Positions 52,032 through 60,978 of a stretch of DNA of 64,000 nt are shown here, piece after piece. The stretch spans positions 65,641 to 129,640 of the forward strand of contig URUY01000007.1 in the NCBI GenBank assembly GCA_900551115.1, given 5' to 3'. The notes beneath the pieces were generated by a model. That model was not told the origin of the DNA, ran no database searches, and saw nothing but the letters and a program-made list of their open reading frames with translations. Origin of the DNA: an uncultured Lachnospiraceae bacterium. GTDB taxonomy: Bacteria; Bacillota; Clostridia; Lachnospirales; Lachnospiraceae. Made by a program: the position numbers and the translations under genes. How positions within the stretch are numbered: position 1 is the first letter of the stretch; each line of letters starts with the position of its first letter.

Positions 52032-53371
52032 GCGGTCTTTTTCCGCTCCATATACCGCATAAGCAGGATAAACAGTATGACGAAAAAGACGGCTGCCCCG
52101 GTCCATGCGGTGACATTTGCAAAGCATACTCCGATATAGCTTTTCTGCTTTGCCGCTGCAAACGCTACAATGGCACGGCTAAAAAGCTCTACTACGCCGC
52201 CCAGCATCGGAAGGACTCCGAACCCGCAGCCCTGCAGCACATGCCGGAATACAAAGATAAGTCCCAGCGGAATAAAAAATGCACCGCACAGTATGGCATA
52301 AGTCCTTACATAGCCGTATACTGCCGCCACCTCTGCTTCTGCAATAAACAGCCGCACCATAAGGGGCAGTACCAACATCATAACGCCATATATGACTACA
52401 GAATAAATAACAGTCATCATTACTGCGCTTTTCACGCCTTTTTTGATTCTGCCCAAATCGTTGACGCCCCTGTTCTGGGCGCCATAGGTTGCCATGGTAG
52501 TGCCCATTGCGCCGTAGGGCTGGGTAACAAACTGTTCCACCTTACCTGCAACGGAATAAGCTGCTACTACGGTAGAGCCTAACAGATTTAAGGCAGACTG
52601 CACTAAAATCGTGCCGATAGCCGTGATGGAATACTGCAAAGCCATGGGCAGACCGATTATAAGCTGATTTTTTACACACTGCCACTCCAGCCTGAAATGC
52701 CTTCTTTCAATCCGAAGTGCCGGTACGCCTATCAGCATATAGATAAGACACAGGATACCGGAAACACCCTGTGAAATAATGGTAGCATAGGCTGCACCTT
52801 CTACTCCCATGCCGAATACTGCAATAAAAAGTAAATCCAGCCCTACATTCAAAGCGGCGGCCAGCACCAGAAAAATAAGGGGAATCACGCTGTTTCCGAT
52901 GGCACGCATAATGCTTGCCAGCAGATTGTAAAGAACGTTGCAGGAAATCCCGAGACAAATGATAATAATATATGTTTTTGTCATAGCATAAATATCTTCC
53001 GGCGTATTCATCATATAAAGCAGCTTATCCATCTGCGTCACACTCAAAATTGTCATTAATACAGCTAATATAGCGGAAAGCACATATGCACTGCCGATGC
53101 TGTGCTTCATGCCCTCCTTATCCCCGGCGCCGAAACGCTGTGCCGTAAGAACCGTAAAGCCGGTAGTCAGCCCCTGGGTAAAGCCCAGTATCAGAAAGGT
53201 AATGGAGCCGGTTGCCCCCACTGCCGCCAATGCCTTCACACCGACAAAATGCCCTACAATAATGGTATCTGCCATACTGTAGAGCTGTTGAAAGATATTT
53301 CCTATAATAATCGGTATAATAAACCGCACAATCAATTTCGTAGGACTGCCTTTTGTCATATCCAGTTCCAT
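51965..53371 (-). CDS. MATE family efflux transporter
   Basis: Second MATE exporter in the window, 468 aa, 12 predicted membrane segments. Repeated halves: FIIPIIIGNIFQQLYSMADTIIVGHFVG and IGLPMALQYSITAIGTILVQSALNLLG. The C-terminal 25 residues are a Ser/Asn-rich tail encoded in the region overlapping the CmpB-family gene. It is a diverged relative of the MATE at 20484-21836. Substrate unknown. Confidence 0.92.
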   Translation of the reverse strand: MELDMTKGSPTKLIVRFIIPIIIGNIFQQLYSMADTIIVGHFVGVKALAAVGATGSITFLILGFTQGLTTGFTVLTAQRFGAGDKEGMKHSIGSAYVLSAILAVLMTILSVTQMDKLLYMMNTPEDIYAMTKTYIIIICLGISCNVLYNLLASIMRAIGNSVIPLIFLVLAAALNVGLDLLFIAVFGMGVEGAAYATIISQGVSGILCLIYMLIGVPALRIERRHFRLEWQCVKNQLIIGLPMALQYSITAIGTILVQSALNLLGSTVVAAYSVAGKVEQFVTQPYGAMGTTMATYGAQNRGVNDLGRIKKGVKSAVMMTVIYSVVIYGVMMLVLPLMVRLFIAEAEVAAVYGYVRTYAILCGAFFIPLGLIFVFRHVLQGCGFGVLPMLGGVVELFSRAIVAFAAAKQKSYIGVCFANVTAWTGAAVFFVILFILLMRYMERKKTAYESLSESSLSNSSPAKNQNGR

Positions 53372-53415
53372 GACATTTCCTCCTGATTATCACGCATTTT
53401 AAAAATTGCACCGTT

Positions 53416-53446
53416 AAAAGGACGGAGTAACAACCGCCTCCGTCCT
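53416..53446 (-). terminator. Terminator after the PH-domain gene
   Basis: On the minus strand AGGACGGAG pairs with CTCCGTCCT (53419-53427 and 53438-53446) and is followed by TTTT. It separates the PH-domain gene from the MATE gene. Confidence 0.75.
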
Positions 53447-53470
53447 GCCTGTCTGTTTTATTTTGGGAAG

Positions 53471-53872
53471 TTACATATCCGCATCATCTATGTCGCCGAT
53501 TTCACCCGTTCCGATATCAAGCGTATTTAACGTCCTTCTTCTCATACGGGCCGCTTCGGAAGCCTCCAGAATATAGTTCTTAATCTGTTTGGAGTTTTTT
53601 ATATGCAGCATAATCAGCTTGGAATGCGTAGTATCTCCCGTGTAGCAGGTTATCGTCCCCAGTCCGAACATCCGCTCCAAAAGACTGGCAGTATGCTCCA
53701 CATCCTGTACTTTATACATATAGCAGTCATTTTCTATTTTCTTGAAAAATCCCTGGTCTATGGTAAGCATATCATCCTTTATGATATATTTGGTAAAAGT
53801 AAAGGGAAGTCCAAAAAACAGCCACCTTTTTCTTTCCTGAAATACAATATCCTTATCCGGCTCCTTAGCCAT
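53471..53872 (-). CDS. Small bacterial PH-domain protein
   Basis: Cytoplasmic protein of 133 aa with the YdbS-like bacterial PH fold: FTFTKYIIKDDMLTIDQGFFKKIENDCYMYKVQDVEHTASLLERMFGLGTI reads as the beta-strand pattern, ending in helix ASEAARMRRRTLNTL. No membrane helices, unlike many YdbS proteins. The start at 53872 follows GGAGGG. Role unknown. Confidence 0.75.
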   Translation of the reverse strand: MAKEPDKDIVFQERKRWLFFGLPFTFTKYIIKDDMLTIDQGFFKKIENDCYMYKVQDVEHTASLLERMFGLGTITCYTGDTTHSKLIMLHIKNSKQIKNYILEASEAARMRRRTLNTLDIGTGEIGDIDDADM

Positions 53873-54028
53873 ACTCTCATCCCTCCGTATCTGATGCATC
53901 CTGTTATCCGAAAGCTACGTCAAAGCTTGCCGTCCTCTAACTTTTCTGCATGAATTATGCCCTTATTATAATGGAATTTCCTGCGATATGCAAGCAGTAT
54001 CAATCTTAAGTTTTTAGCAGTTTCCATA

Positions 54029-54057
54029 TTGATTCTGCTCTCCGGTTATGGTATTAT
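54029..54057 (+). promoter_or_regulatory. Promoter of nitroreductase-pyrBI
   Basis: TTGATT (54029-54034) and TATTAT (54052-54057) are 17 bases apart, 37 bases before the nitroreductase start. No separate promoter is visible in the short gap before pyrB. Confidence 0.7.
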
Positions 54058-54093
54058 ATCCAAAAGAAATTGAATCGGTAAAGGAGGATTTTC

Positions 54094-54633
54094 ATGACAG
54101 CCAAAGAATGTATCCGCGGACGCAGAAGTATCCGTCAATTTGCAGACAGACCGGTTCCTCACGATGTCCTTGAAGAGATCGTAGAAACCGCCTCTTATGC
54201 ACCCAGTTGGAAGCATACCCAGATTGCACGTTACATTGCCATCGAAGGCGAATTAAAAGACCTGATTGCTTCCGAATGTACTTCCTCCTATGCGAAAAAC
54301 GGGGAAATCATGAAAAATGCACCCATGGTGGTTGCTGTTACTTTCATTAAGAACAGGAGCGGCTTTGAAAGAGACGGTTCCTTCAGCACTCCCAAGGAAG
54401 GCGGCTGGCAGATGTTTGACGCCGGTATTGCAGCAGAAGCCTTCTGCCTTGCAGCTTATGAGCAGGGACTTGGTACTGTAATCATGGGAATTTTTGATGA
54501 AGCCAAAGCAGCTTCTTATTTAGAGATTCCTGAGGACAGGGAGTTAGCTGCCCTGATTCCCATCGGTTATCCCGCAGAAGAGCCGGCAGCTCCCAGACGC
54601 AAGCCGGTAGATGAATTATTATCTTATAAATAA
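54094..54633 (+). CDS. Nitroreductase-family flavoprotein
   Basis: FMN-dependent NAD(P)H oxidoreductase of 179 aa. The FMN-phosphate site is RRSIRQF (residues ~11-17), with SWKHTQIARYIA and GLGTVIMGIF. Physiological substrate is unknown; family members reduce quinones, nitroaromatics or act in other redox steps. It has its own promoter and a terminator between it and pyrB, so it may be co-transcribed with pyrBI at lower level. Confidence 0.9.
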   Translation: MTAKECIRGRRSIRQFADRPVPHDVLEEIVETASYAPSWKHTQIARYIAIEGELKDLIASECTSSYAKNGEIMKNAPMVVAVTFIKNRSGFERDGSFSTPKEGGWQMFDAGIAAEAFCLAAYEQGLGTVIMGIFDEAKAASYLEIPEDRELAALIPIGYPAEEPAAPRRKPVDELLSYK

Positions 54634-54636
54634 CAG

Positions 54637-54668
54637 AATCGAAGAGATTTTTTCTCTTCGATTTTTTT
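54637..54668 (+). terminator. Terminator/attenuator between nitroreductase and pyrB
   Basis: AATCGAAGAGA (54637-54647) pairs perfectly with TCTCTTCGATT (54653-54663) around five T, with a T-run to 54668. The pyrB ribosome site follows directly, leaving no space for a new promoter. The hairpin may therefore be an attenuator read through to reach pyrBI. Confidence 0.8.
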
Positions 54669-54689
54669 GGGAAAGGAGATTTGATTTTT

Positions 54690-55622
54690 ATGAAACATTT
54701 AATGAGCCCGCTTGATTTTTCTGTAGACGAGTTAAACAAGCTTTTTGACCTTGCGGTCAATATCGAACAAAATCCGAAAAAATATGCCCATGTCTGCGAT
54801 GGCAAGGTGCTTGCCACCTGCTTTTATGAACCCAGCACCAGAACCCGCTTAAGCTTTGAATCTGCCATGATTCATTTAGGAGGAGAGGTTTTAGGCTTCT
54901 CTGAGGCTGCCAGTTCTTCCGCTGCCAAGGGGGAAAGCGTATCCGATACCATCCGTATCATCTCCTGCTACGCCGACATCTGCGCCATGCGCCACCCCAA
55001 GGAGGGGGCTCCCATGGTTGCTGCCGAAAAATCCGGCATCCCTGTTATCAACGCAGGCGACGGCGGTCATCAGCATCCTACGCAGACTCTTACAGACCTT
55101 TTAACCATCCGTACCCTAAAGGGCCGGCTTGATAACCTGACTATCGGTCTGTGCGGCGACCTAAAGTTCGGACGTACAGTCCACTCTCTTATCAATGCAC
55201 TGATTCGCTATCCCGGCATCCGCTTCGTCTTTATCTCCCCTGAAGAGCTGAAGGTACCGGATTATATCATTGATATGCTGAAAGAAAAAAATATTCCCTA
55301 TGAAGAGGTTATCCGTCTGGAAAATATGATGCCCTCTCTTGACCTGCTCTACATGACCAGAGTGCAGAAGGAACGTTTCTTTAATGAAGAGGATTATGTC
55401 CGTCTAAAGGATTTTTATGTACTCGATACCGCTAAAATGAAGCTTGCACGTCCCGATATGTTAGTACTCCATCCCCTTCCCCGCGTCAATGAAATTTCCG
55501 TAGAGGTGGATAATGACCCCAGAGCCGTGTACTTTAAGCAGGCACAGTACGGCGTATACGTCCGTATGGCGCTTATCATGACACTGCTCGGCATCACAAC
55601 AAAGGAGGATTCACTATGTTAA
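54690..55622 (+). CDS. pyrB: Aspartate carbamoyltransferase, catalytic subunit
   Basis: Condenses carbamoyl phosphate with aspartate, the first committed pyrimidine step. The 310-aa protein has carbamoyl-phosphate-binding PSTRTRLSFE (near residue 50), the catalytic Lys in SSSAAKGES, and HPTQTLTD. The ATG at 54690 follows AAAGGAG; a TTG three codons earlier is too close to it. The stop overlaps pyrI by seven bases, so the two subunits are coupled. Confidence 0.96.
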   Translation: MKHLMSPLDFSVDELNKLFDLAVNIEQNPKKYAHVCDGKVLATCFYEPSTRTRLSFESAMIHLGGEVLGFSEAASSSAAKGESVSDTIRIISCYADICAMRHPKEGAPMVAAEKSGIPVINAGDGGHQHPTQTLTDLLTIRTLKGRLDNLTIGLCGDLKFGRTVHSLINALIRYPGIRFVFISPEELKVPDYIIDMLKEKNIPYEEVIRLENMMPSLDLLYMTRVQKERFFNEEDYVRLKDFYVLDTAKMKLARPDMLVLHPLPRVNEISVEVDNDPRAVYFKQAQYGVYVRMALIMTLLGITTKEDSLC

Positions 55623-56047
55623 ACGTCGGCAAAATAGAAGAAGGCTTTGTACTTGACCATATTAAAGCCGGAAAAAGTATGGCTATTTATGACCATCTGC
55701 AGCTGGGCAAATTAGATTGCACCGTTGCCATCATCAAAAATGCCCGCAGCAATAAGATGGGGAAAAAAGATATTTTAAAGGTAGAATGTGATATCAACCA
55801 GCTGGATTTGGATGTACTTGCCTTTATCGACCACAATATTACGGTAAATGTTATCAAGGACGGAGAAATTGTGGATAAAAAAGAGCTTGTGCTTCCAAAA
55901 ATGATTAAGAATGTTATCCGCTGCAAAAATCCCCGGTGCATTACCTCCATTGAACAGGAGCTGCCCCACATCTTTGTACTGGCGGACGAAGAAAAAGAAG
56001 TTTATCGCTGTAAATACTGTGAAGAAAAGGGAAACGGCTCCCTGTAA
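55616..56047 (+). CDS. pyrI: Aspartate carbamoyltransferase, regulatory subunit
   Basis: Zinc-binding subunit that confers nucleotide (CTP/ATP) allostery on PyrB. 143 aa; allosteric domain in the first ~95 residues (KIEEGFVLDHIKAGKS), zinc domain with four cysteines in CKNPRC and CKYC. This PyrBI pair is of the enterobacterial/archaeal type. The ribosome site AAAGGAGG lies in pyrB. Confidence 0.95.
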   Translation: MLNVGKIEEGFVLDHIKAGKSMAIYDHLQLGKLDCTVAIIKNARSNKMGKKDILKVECDINQLDLDVLAFIDHNITVNVIKDGEIVDKKELVLPKMIKNVIRCKNPRCITSIEQELPHIFVLADEEKEVYRCKYCEEKGNGSL

Positions 56048-56059
56048 TATACTGCAAAA

Positions 56060-56104
56060 GCCCGTACAGTCCATGGCTGAGACCGGACTGTACAGGCTTT
56101 TTTT
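56060..56104. terminator. Terminator after pyrI
   Basis: GTACAGTCC (56064-56072) pairs perfectly with GGACTGTAC (56085-56093), extended by GCC/GGC, with a T-run at 56098-56104. It can also work for the convergent hydrogenase gene, as AAAA precedes it on the plus strand. Confidence 0.85.
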
Positions 56105-56143
56105 ACAGATATTTTTTCCCGGATACTTTTTCCGTATATTTTT

Positions 56144-57910
56144 TTACAGATAGTTTTTGGCAAAGTAATACACTTCATTTACATGGTCGGAATGAAGAAG
56201 CTCATGCGCCTTGTGTCCTAAAGGTTCTCCCAGAAATTCTGCATAAGCCTTCTTCACCTCTTCATTTTCATGGGAAAAACGCAGTTTTCTTTCCTTATCC
56301 AGCGTATACAGTTCCTTCCCTCTTGTGCCGGCCATTTCACAGCCGTCATGGATAGGCTGTCCACCGCCGCCTACGCAGCCGCCCGGACAGGACATAACCT
56401 CTACAAAATCATAGACAGCATTTCCGTTTATAATATCCTGCATCAGGCTTTCAGCCTCCCCCAAACCGCTTACGGCACAGACACGCAGCTTTTTACCGCC
56501 AAGCATAAATTCTGCCTGCCGCCTGCCGCCCCAATTTTTTGTATGCTCCTCTCGAATTTCCCTAAAAGCATCCGGTTCGGGATTTTTTCCTTCCACCACT
56601 GCATAAGCTGTTCTGAGCGCAGCCTCCATAACGCCGCCTGTTACGCCGAAAATAACTCCTGCGCCGCTGCTCTCGCCTAACGGCGAATCAAAAGCCATTT
56701 CGGAAAGGATTTCCGGGTTGATATGCTCTGCCTTCACCATTCGCACAAATTCCCTTGTTGTAAGCACGATATCCACATCCGGTCCGGCTTTGGCACTCTT
56801 CATATAAGGCAGGGCTGCTTCTCTCTTTTTAGATACGCAGGGCATAATGGAAATACAGCAGATATTGTTCGGGTCAATCCCCTTTTTCTGTGCAAAATAC
56901 GTTTTTGCCATTGCGCCAAACATCTGCTGGGGTGATTTCGCCGTAGACAGATTCCGCAGATACTGCGGATACCTCTTGGTCACAAAATTCACCCAGGCAG
57001 GACAACAGGAGGTAAACATGGGCCATGCATATTTTCCCGGTTCCTGCAGCCTTGAGAGCAGCTCGCTCCCTTCCTCCATAATTGTCAAATCTGCCGCAAA
57101 ATTAGTGTCAAACACATAGTCAAAACCTATTTTCTTTAAGGCTGCCACCATTTTCCCTTCCGCAGCATTTTTTTCTGTAAGACCCAGTTCCTCTCCCCAC
57201 GCACTTCTCACCGCAGGCGCTACCTGTACTACCGTAATTTTTTCCGGATCCGCCAGCACATCAAAGACTTTCTCTATATCATTTCTCTCCCTGAGCGCCC
57301 CTGTGGGACAATGGGTAATACACTGGCCGCAGAGCGTACAGTCAGACGCATCAATGGTCTGATTCCCTGCCACATCCACCGTGGTACGCGAGCCGGTATT
57401 CTGTACATCCCATACATGCATTCCCTGTACCTTGTCACATATCTGTACACACCGCATACATTTTATACACTTTCCCGAATCCCTGATAAGCGGAAAGCTT
57501 TGGTTCCACGGAACAGACGGTATTTCCTCCTTATAAGGCACTTCTAAAATACCAAGGTCGCCGGACAGCTTCTGCAGCGCGCAGTTGCCGCTCCGCGTAC
57601 AGGTTGCACAATGGCAGTCATGCTGGGACAGGATAAGCTCTACATTAGTTCTCCGCACACGCCTTACCTTAGGGGAATTGGTAAAAATCACCATATCCTC
57701 TTCTACCAGGCTGTTGCAGGCAGTAATCAGCTTCTCCTTTCCTTTCATTTCCACTACGCATACCTTGCAGGCACTTATTTCATTGATTCCCTCCAAATAG
57801 CACAGGTGCGGTATATTAATGCCGATTAAAGCCGCTGCCTTCATGACCGTAGTACCTTCCGGCACGGATACGGGAATGCCGTCTATCATCATATGAATCT
57901 GTTTTACCAT
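56144..57910 (-). CDS. hydA: [FeFe] hydrogenase, modular NADH-linked type
   Basis: Cytoplasmic hydrogenase subunit of 588 aa. Clusters in order: [2Fe-2S] with Cys37, 48, 51, 65; His-Cys3 [4Fe-4S] with His97, Cys101, 104, 110; two ferredoxin-type [4Fe-4S] sites (Cys148-158 and Cys191-201); then the H-cluster domain with TSCCPAW (301-307), MPCVSKKREA and EVMSCPGGCVGGGGQP. A short C-terminal small-subunit region follows. The start overlaps the GltD-like gene by seven bases. The layout fits HydDB group A, probably subgroup A2 given the partner; this assignment is inferred. Confidence 0.92.
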   Translation of the reverse strand: MVKQIHMMIDGIPVSVPEGTTVMKAAALIGINIPHLCYLEGINEISACKVCVVEMKGKEKLITACNSLVEEDMVIFTNSPKVRRVRRTNVELILSQHDCHCATCTRSGNCALQKLSGDLGILEVPYKEEIPSVPWNQSFPLIRDSGKCIKCMRCVQICDKVQGMHVWDVQNTGSRTTVDVAGNQTIDASDCTLCGQCITHCPTGALRERNDIEKVFDVLADPEKITVVQVAPAVRSAWGEELGLTEKNAAEGKMVAALKKIGFDYVFDTNFAADLTIMEEGSELLSRLQEPGKYAWPMFTSCCPAWVNFVTKRYPQYLRNLSTAKSPQQMFGAMAKTYFAQKKGIDPNNICCISIMPCVSKKREAALPYMKSAKAGPDVDIVLTTREFVRMVKAEHINPEILSEMAFDSPLGESSGAGVIFGVTGGVMEAALRTAYAVVEGKNPEPDAFREIREEHTKNWGGRRQAEFMLGGKKLRVCAVSGLGEAESLMQDIINGNAVYDFVEVMSCPGGCVGGGGQPIHDGCEMAGTRGKELYTLDKERKLRFSHENEEVKKAYAEFLGEPLGHKAHELLHSDHVNEVYYFAKNYL

Positions 57911-59754
57911 ATTGCTGCCCTTCCTCCCTTTAAGCTTCCGTAACCGTATCTGTCACAGCGCAGACACCTGCCGGCCTCCTGACAGGCCTCCTGCTTTGTC
58001 ATACCGCTTTCAAACGCATCAAAATGCTGTTTTCTTCTTTCGGCCTCCTCCTCGCTAAGCTGTATCCGCCCACAGGGATTTTTGTCATCATATCTGACCT
58101 GCGGAATCTCCACATCACAGGTAATTACATGATGGTACCCCAGATATTCATCGATATTAGCCGCCGCCACCTTTCCGGCACCGATAGCACGGATGACGGT
58201 AGCCGGTCCCGTTACACAGTCGCCGCCTGCAAAAACGCCGGGGATATCCTTTACCTCACTGTCACTCATGGCCAAAATCGTCCCTTTCTTTACGGAAAGC
58301 CCGGATTCCTCAAAATGCCTTGTCTCAATGCCCTGTCCGATTGCTACCACCACCACGTCACAGGGAATGCGCATCAGCGGCACATCTGCCTGTACCGGTC
58401 TTGCCCTGCCCCACGCGTCTATGGGACCGATAATCTGCGGCTCCACCCAAAGAGCTGCAACTCTCCCCTTATCGTCCGCCTCAATTTTGACAGGTGCTTT
58501 CAGGCTGTATACCTCTGCGCCCTCTGCAACAGCGCCCTCTACCTCCTCCGGCAGAGCCGTCATATCCTCTTTACGCCTTCTGTATGCAATTCCTACCTTC
58601 TTTGCACCAAGCCTGACAGCGGAACGGGCACAGTCCATCGCCACATTTCCGCCGCCTATGACGATTACGGTTTTATCCTTAAAATCAGGCAGCTTATCGT
58701 CTCCGATATTCTTTAACATTTCTACAGCGGAAATGACTCCCTTAGAATCCTCTCCTTCAATGCCTATTTTTTTATCCGTATGGGCGCCAATGGCAATGTA
58801 AACCGCATCATACTCTTCCCGCAGTTTTTCAAAGGGAAGCTCCCCCTCTCCGTTTCCGATTTTCGTCTTAAGGTGTACCTCCACGCCGGTAGACAGGATG
58901 GCATTGATATCCTCTTCAAGCCTTTCTCTCGGAAAACGGTAGTTGGGAATTCCATACCGAAGCATACCGCCAAGCTTTGCCGCTTCTTCAAAGACAACGG
59001 CATGGTGTCCCATCAGCTCCAGATAGTACGCTGCCGACAAACCACCCGGTCCGCCGCCCACAACAGCTACCCGTTTGCCCGTACTTTCTTCCTTTTTGGG
59101 TATCTCTACCGTATCGGCACGGGCATTATCCACTGCCATCCGCTTCAGGCCTCTGATGTTCACTGCACTGTCTATCATATTCCTGCGGCATCTTGCCTCA
59201 CAGGGATGCTCACAAATCAGTGCGCAGGCTGTGGGGAACGGATTGTCCTTCCGTATCAGCTTTACCGCGTCAGCATAGCGCTCTTCGCCTACTAACGCTA
59301 TGTATCCGGGGATATCTACGCCTGCCGGACAGAGCGCCACACAAGGTACCGGCTGTGTAATGTGGCCTGCACACTTTCCGTGTTCTATATGATATATGTA
59401 ATCATCCCGAAAGCCCTCCAATCCTGCCAATACCATATGTGCCGCCTCGTAACCTATCGCACAATCCGCAGAATTCATAATGCCGCCTGCCGTTTTTTCC
59501 ATCTGTTCCAGGGTCTTAAGAGAAGCCCGTCCCTCCAGCACATCCTCCATCATATGCGAAAGCTGCTGCAGACCCACTCTGCAGGGCACGCATTTTCCAC
59601 AGGTCTGCGCATGACACAGCTTCAAAAAGGACAGCTGTAAATCTACCGGACAAAGTCCGGGCGGACTTGCCGTAATATGGCGTTCCAAATCCTTGTATAA
59701 ACGTTCTACAGTAAGCTGTGCCTTATTGGGTGTTGCTATTTTCAAACGGCTCAT
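57904..59754 (-). CDS. GltD-like flavoprotein with N-terminal NuoF-type Fe-S domain
   Basis: Electron-transfer protein of 616 aa. Residues ~1-115 resemble the C-terminal Fe-S part of NuoF (Cys52, 55, 58, 98; SLBB-FMN part absent). Then a GltD-type Fe-S region (CVALCPAGVDIPGY, CEHPCEARCRR), a FAD site (VAVVGGGPGGLSAAYYLE, ~227) and an NAD(P) site (VIVIGGGNVAMDCARSA, ~367). It is translated just before hydA and probably passes electrons between NAD(P)H and the hydrogenase. The ATG at 59754 follows GGAGG. Confidence 0.87.
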   Translation of the reverse strand: MSRLKIATPNKAQLTVERLYKDLERHITASPPGLCPVDLQLSFLKLCHAQTCGKCVPCRVGLQQLSHMMEDVLEGRASLKTLEQMEKTAGGIMNSADCAIGYEAAHMVLAGLEGFRDDYIYHIEHGKCAGHITQPVPCVALCPAGVDIPGYIALVGEERYADAVKLIRKDNPFPTACALICEHPCEARCRRNMIDSAVNIRGLKRMAVDNARADTVEIPKKEESTGKRVAVVGGGPGGLSAAYYLELMGHHAVVFEEAAKLGGMLRYGIPNYRFPRERLEEDINAILSTGVEVHLKTKIGNGEGELPFEKLREEYDAVYIAIGAHTDKKIGIEGEDSKGVISAVEMLKNIGDDKLPDFKDKTVIVIGGGNVAMDCARSAVRLGAKKVGIAYRRRKEDMTALPEEVEGAVAEGAEVYSLKAPVKIEADDKGRVAALWVEPQIIGPIDAWGRARPVQADVPLMRIPCDVVVVAIGQGIETRHFEESGLSVKKGTILAMSDSEVKDIPGVFAGGDCVTGPATVIRAIGAGKVAAANIDEYLGYHHVITCDVEIPQVRYDDKNPCGRIQLSEEEAERRKQHFDAFESGMTKQEACQEAGRCLRCDRYGYGSLKGGRAAIW

Positions 59755-59815
59755 TTTCTGTTTTTCCTCCATCCTGTATATATATCACTTTATGATTTTT
59801 AAACATATCCTATCA

Positions 59816-59926
59816 CACTCGCAAACACGCGCTTTCGCGCTCTTTGCCTGCTTCGCAGCCCGTTTGCTCGTTAATGCCACAAGAAAAACAAATACCGCTT
59901 CGCGGTGCTTGTTTTTCTTTTGTGGC
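59816..59926. repeat. Multi-hairpin intergenic region
   Basis: Two structured parts lie upstream of the hydrogenase pair. The first (59821-59867) has an outer GCAAAC/GTTTGC stem enclosing GCGC/GCGC and CTGC/GCAG hairpins, like a three-way junction. The second (59876-59926) is a long hairpin, GCCACAA...TTTGTGGC, tipped by ACCGC-TTC-GCGGT. It may end the transcript of the gene at 60049 or belong to the hydrogenase leader. Confidence 0.65.
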
Positions 59927-59996
59927 TATTATAGCATATCATTTTCAGAATTGTAAGCCCTTACATTAACAAATTTATGACAATAAATTAACAGAC

Positions 59997-60034
59997 AAAA
60001 AAAACGGAAGAACACTGTCTTTGCATTCTTCCGT
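59997..60034 (-). terminator. Terminator of the CmpB/YlmH unit
   Basis: On the minus strand ACGGAAGAA pairs with TTCTTCCGT around a 13-base loop and is followed by a run of T (59997-60003). Canonical intrinsic terminator, 15 bases after the stop of the gene at 60049. Confidence 0.88.
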
Positions 60035-60048
60035 CATTTTTTGCCTCT

Positions 60049-60969
60049 TTACTTTTTCTTTTTTTCATCCAGCTTTCTTTTCAGCTCTTCCAATACTTCT
60101 TTATATCTTACGGAACTCATAGTGGGGTTATTGCGGATTCTCCGTGAAAGCGCCTTCAGGCTCCTCTGGCGCTCCTGAATTTTCTCATGCAGCTTATATT
60201 CTGTATGCAAATCAAGGATTTCTTCCCGGATATCCTGCGGGTATTCCGCATTCTTCTTTGCCAGACTTTCTTTTATGGTTTCCAGCCGTTTCTCTATACC
60301 GGCTTTCAGTTCATCCACATGGAGCGCTTCTGTTATATTGAAAGACTCTTTTTTGGTATTCCACTCTTCGTTTGCAACTGCAATAATAACATCCAGACGT
60401 TTCTGCATTCTGAGAAGCTCTTCCTTGGCCTTTTCCATCCGTACCAAAACATCCCGCAAATCCAGTGCAGCCTTAAAGGACAGCGTAAAGTCACCCACAA
60501 TATAGACCGTCAGCAGAATGGTAAGGACTGTCAGCAGGTCTGCCGGAATCATAAACATCAGGCTCTCCACAGGCTTATGTATTACATAATTCATTAAAAG
60601 CGTCAGACCGCCCCATGCCAGCGATGAGCCAAGGCAGATATGCCCCTGAAAGTTAAAGGGCTGATTTGAATAGTCCCAATACCGCACTTTAAACAGTGCC
60701 TCCATGACAACTCCCGTCACATACTCTAAAACCGTGGCACCGATGCAGCCTGCAATATAAACTGCCCACCAGTGTTCTAAAAAGGGGCTGGAAACTACCA
60801 GCATCATCACTGCGCCGCTGCCGTAGAGAGGCAGAAACGGCCCCTTCATAAACCCTCTGTTCACCCATTTCCTCTTTTTTAAGGATACATAGGAAGATTC
60901 AAAGCACCAGCCGAAAAAGCAGTAAAAATAAAACAAAAACAGCCACTGTAAAATCGTATATGAAAACAT
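60049..60969 (-). CDS. CmpB-family membrane protein with coiled-coil tail
   Basis: 306 aa. About five membrane segments in residues ~5-170, with the CmpB start (LFYFYCFFGWCFESSYVSLKKRKWVNRGF) and the GPFLPLYGSGAV and LEYVTGVVMEALFKVRYWDYS motifs. A charged helical region (~180-306, many Glu/Lys heptads) forms a likely coiled coil in the cytoplasm. Function unknown; a 132-aa relative is at 51633. Upstream is ylmH, nine bases away. Confidence 0.82.
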   Translation of the reverse strand: MFSYTILQWLFLFYFYCFFGWCFESSYVSLKKRKWVNRGFMKGPFLPLYGSGAVMMLVVSSPFLEHWWAVYIAGCIGATVLEYVTGVVMEALFKVRYWDYSNQPFNFQGHICLGSSLAWGGLTLLMNYVIHKPVESLMFMIPADLLTVLTILLTVYIVGDFTLSFKAALDLRDVLVRMEKAKEELLRMQKRLDVIIAVANEEWNTKKESFNITEALHVDELKAGIEKRLETIKESLAKKNAEYPQDIREEILDLHTEYKLHEKIQERQRSLKALSRRIRNNPTMSSVRYKEVLEELKRKLDEKKKK

Positions 60970-60978
60970 AGCTTCCTC

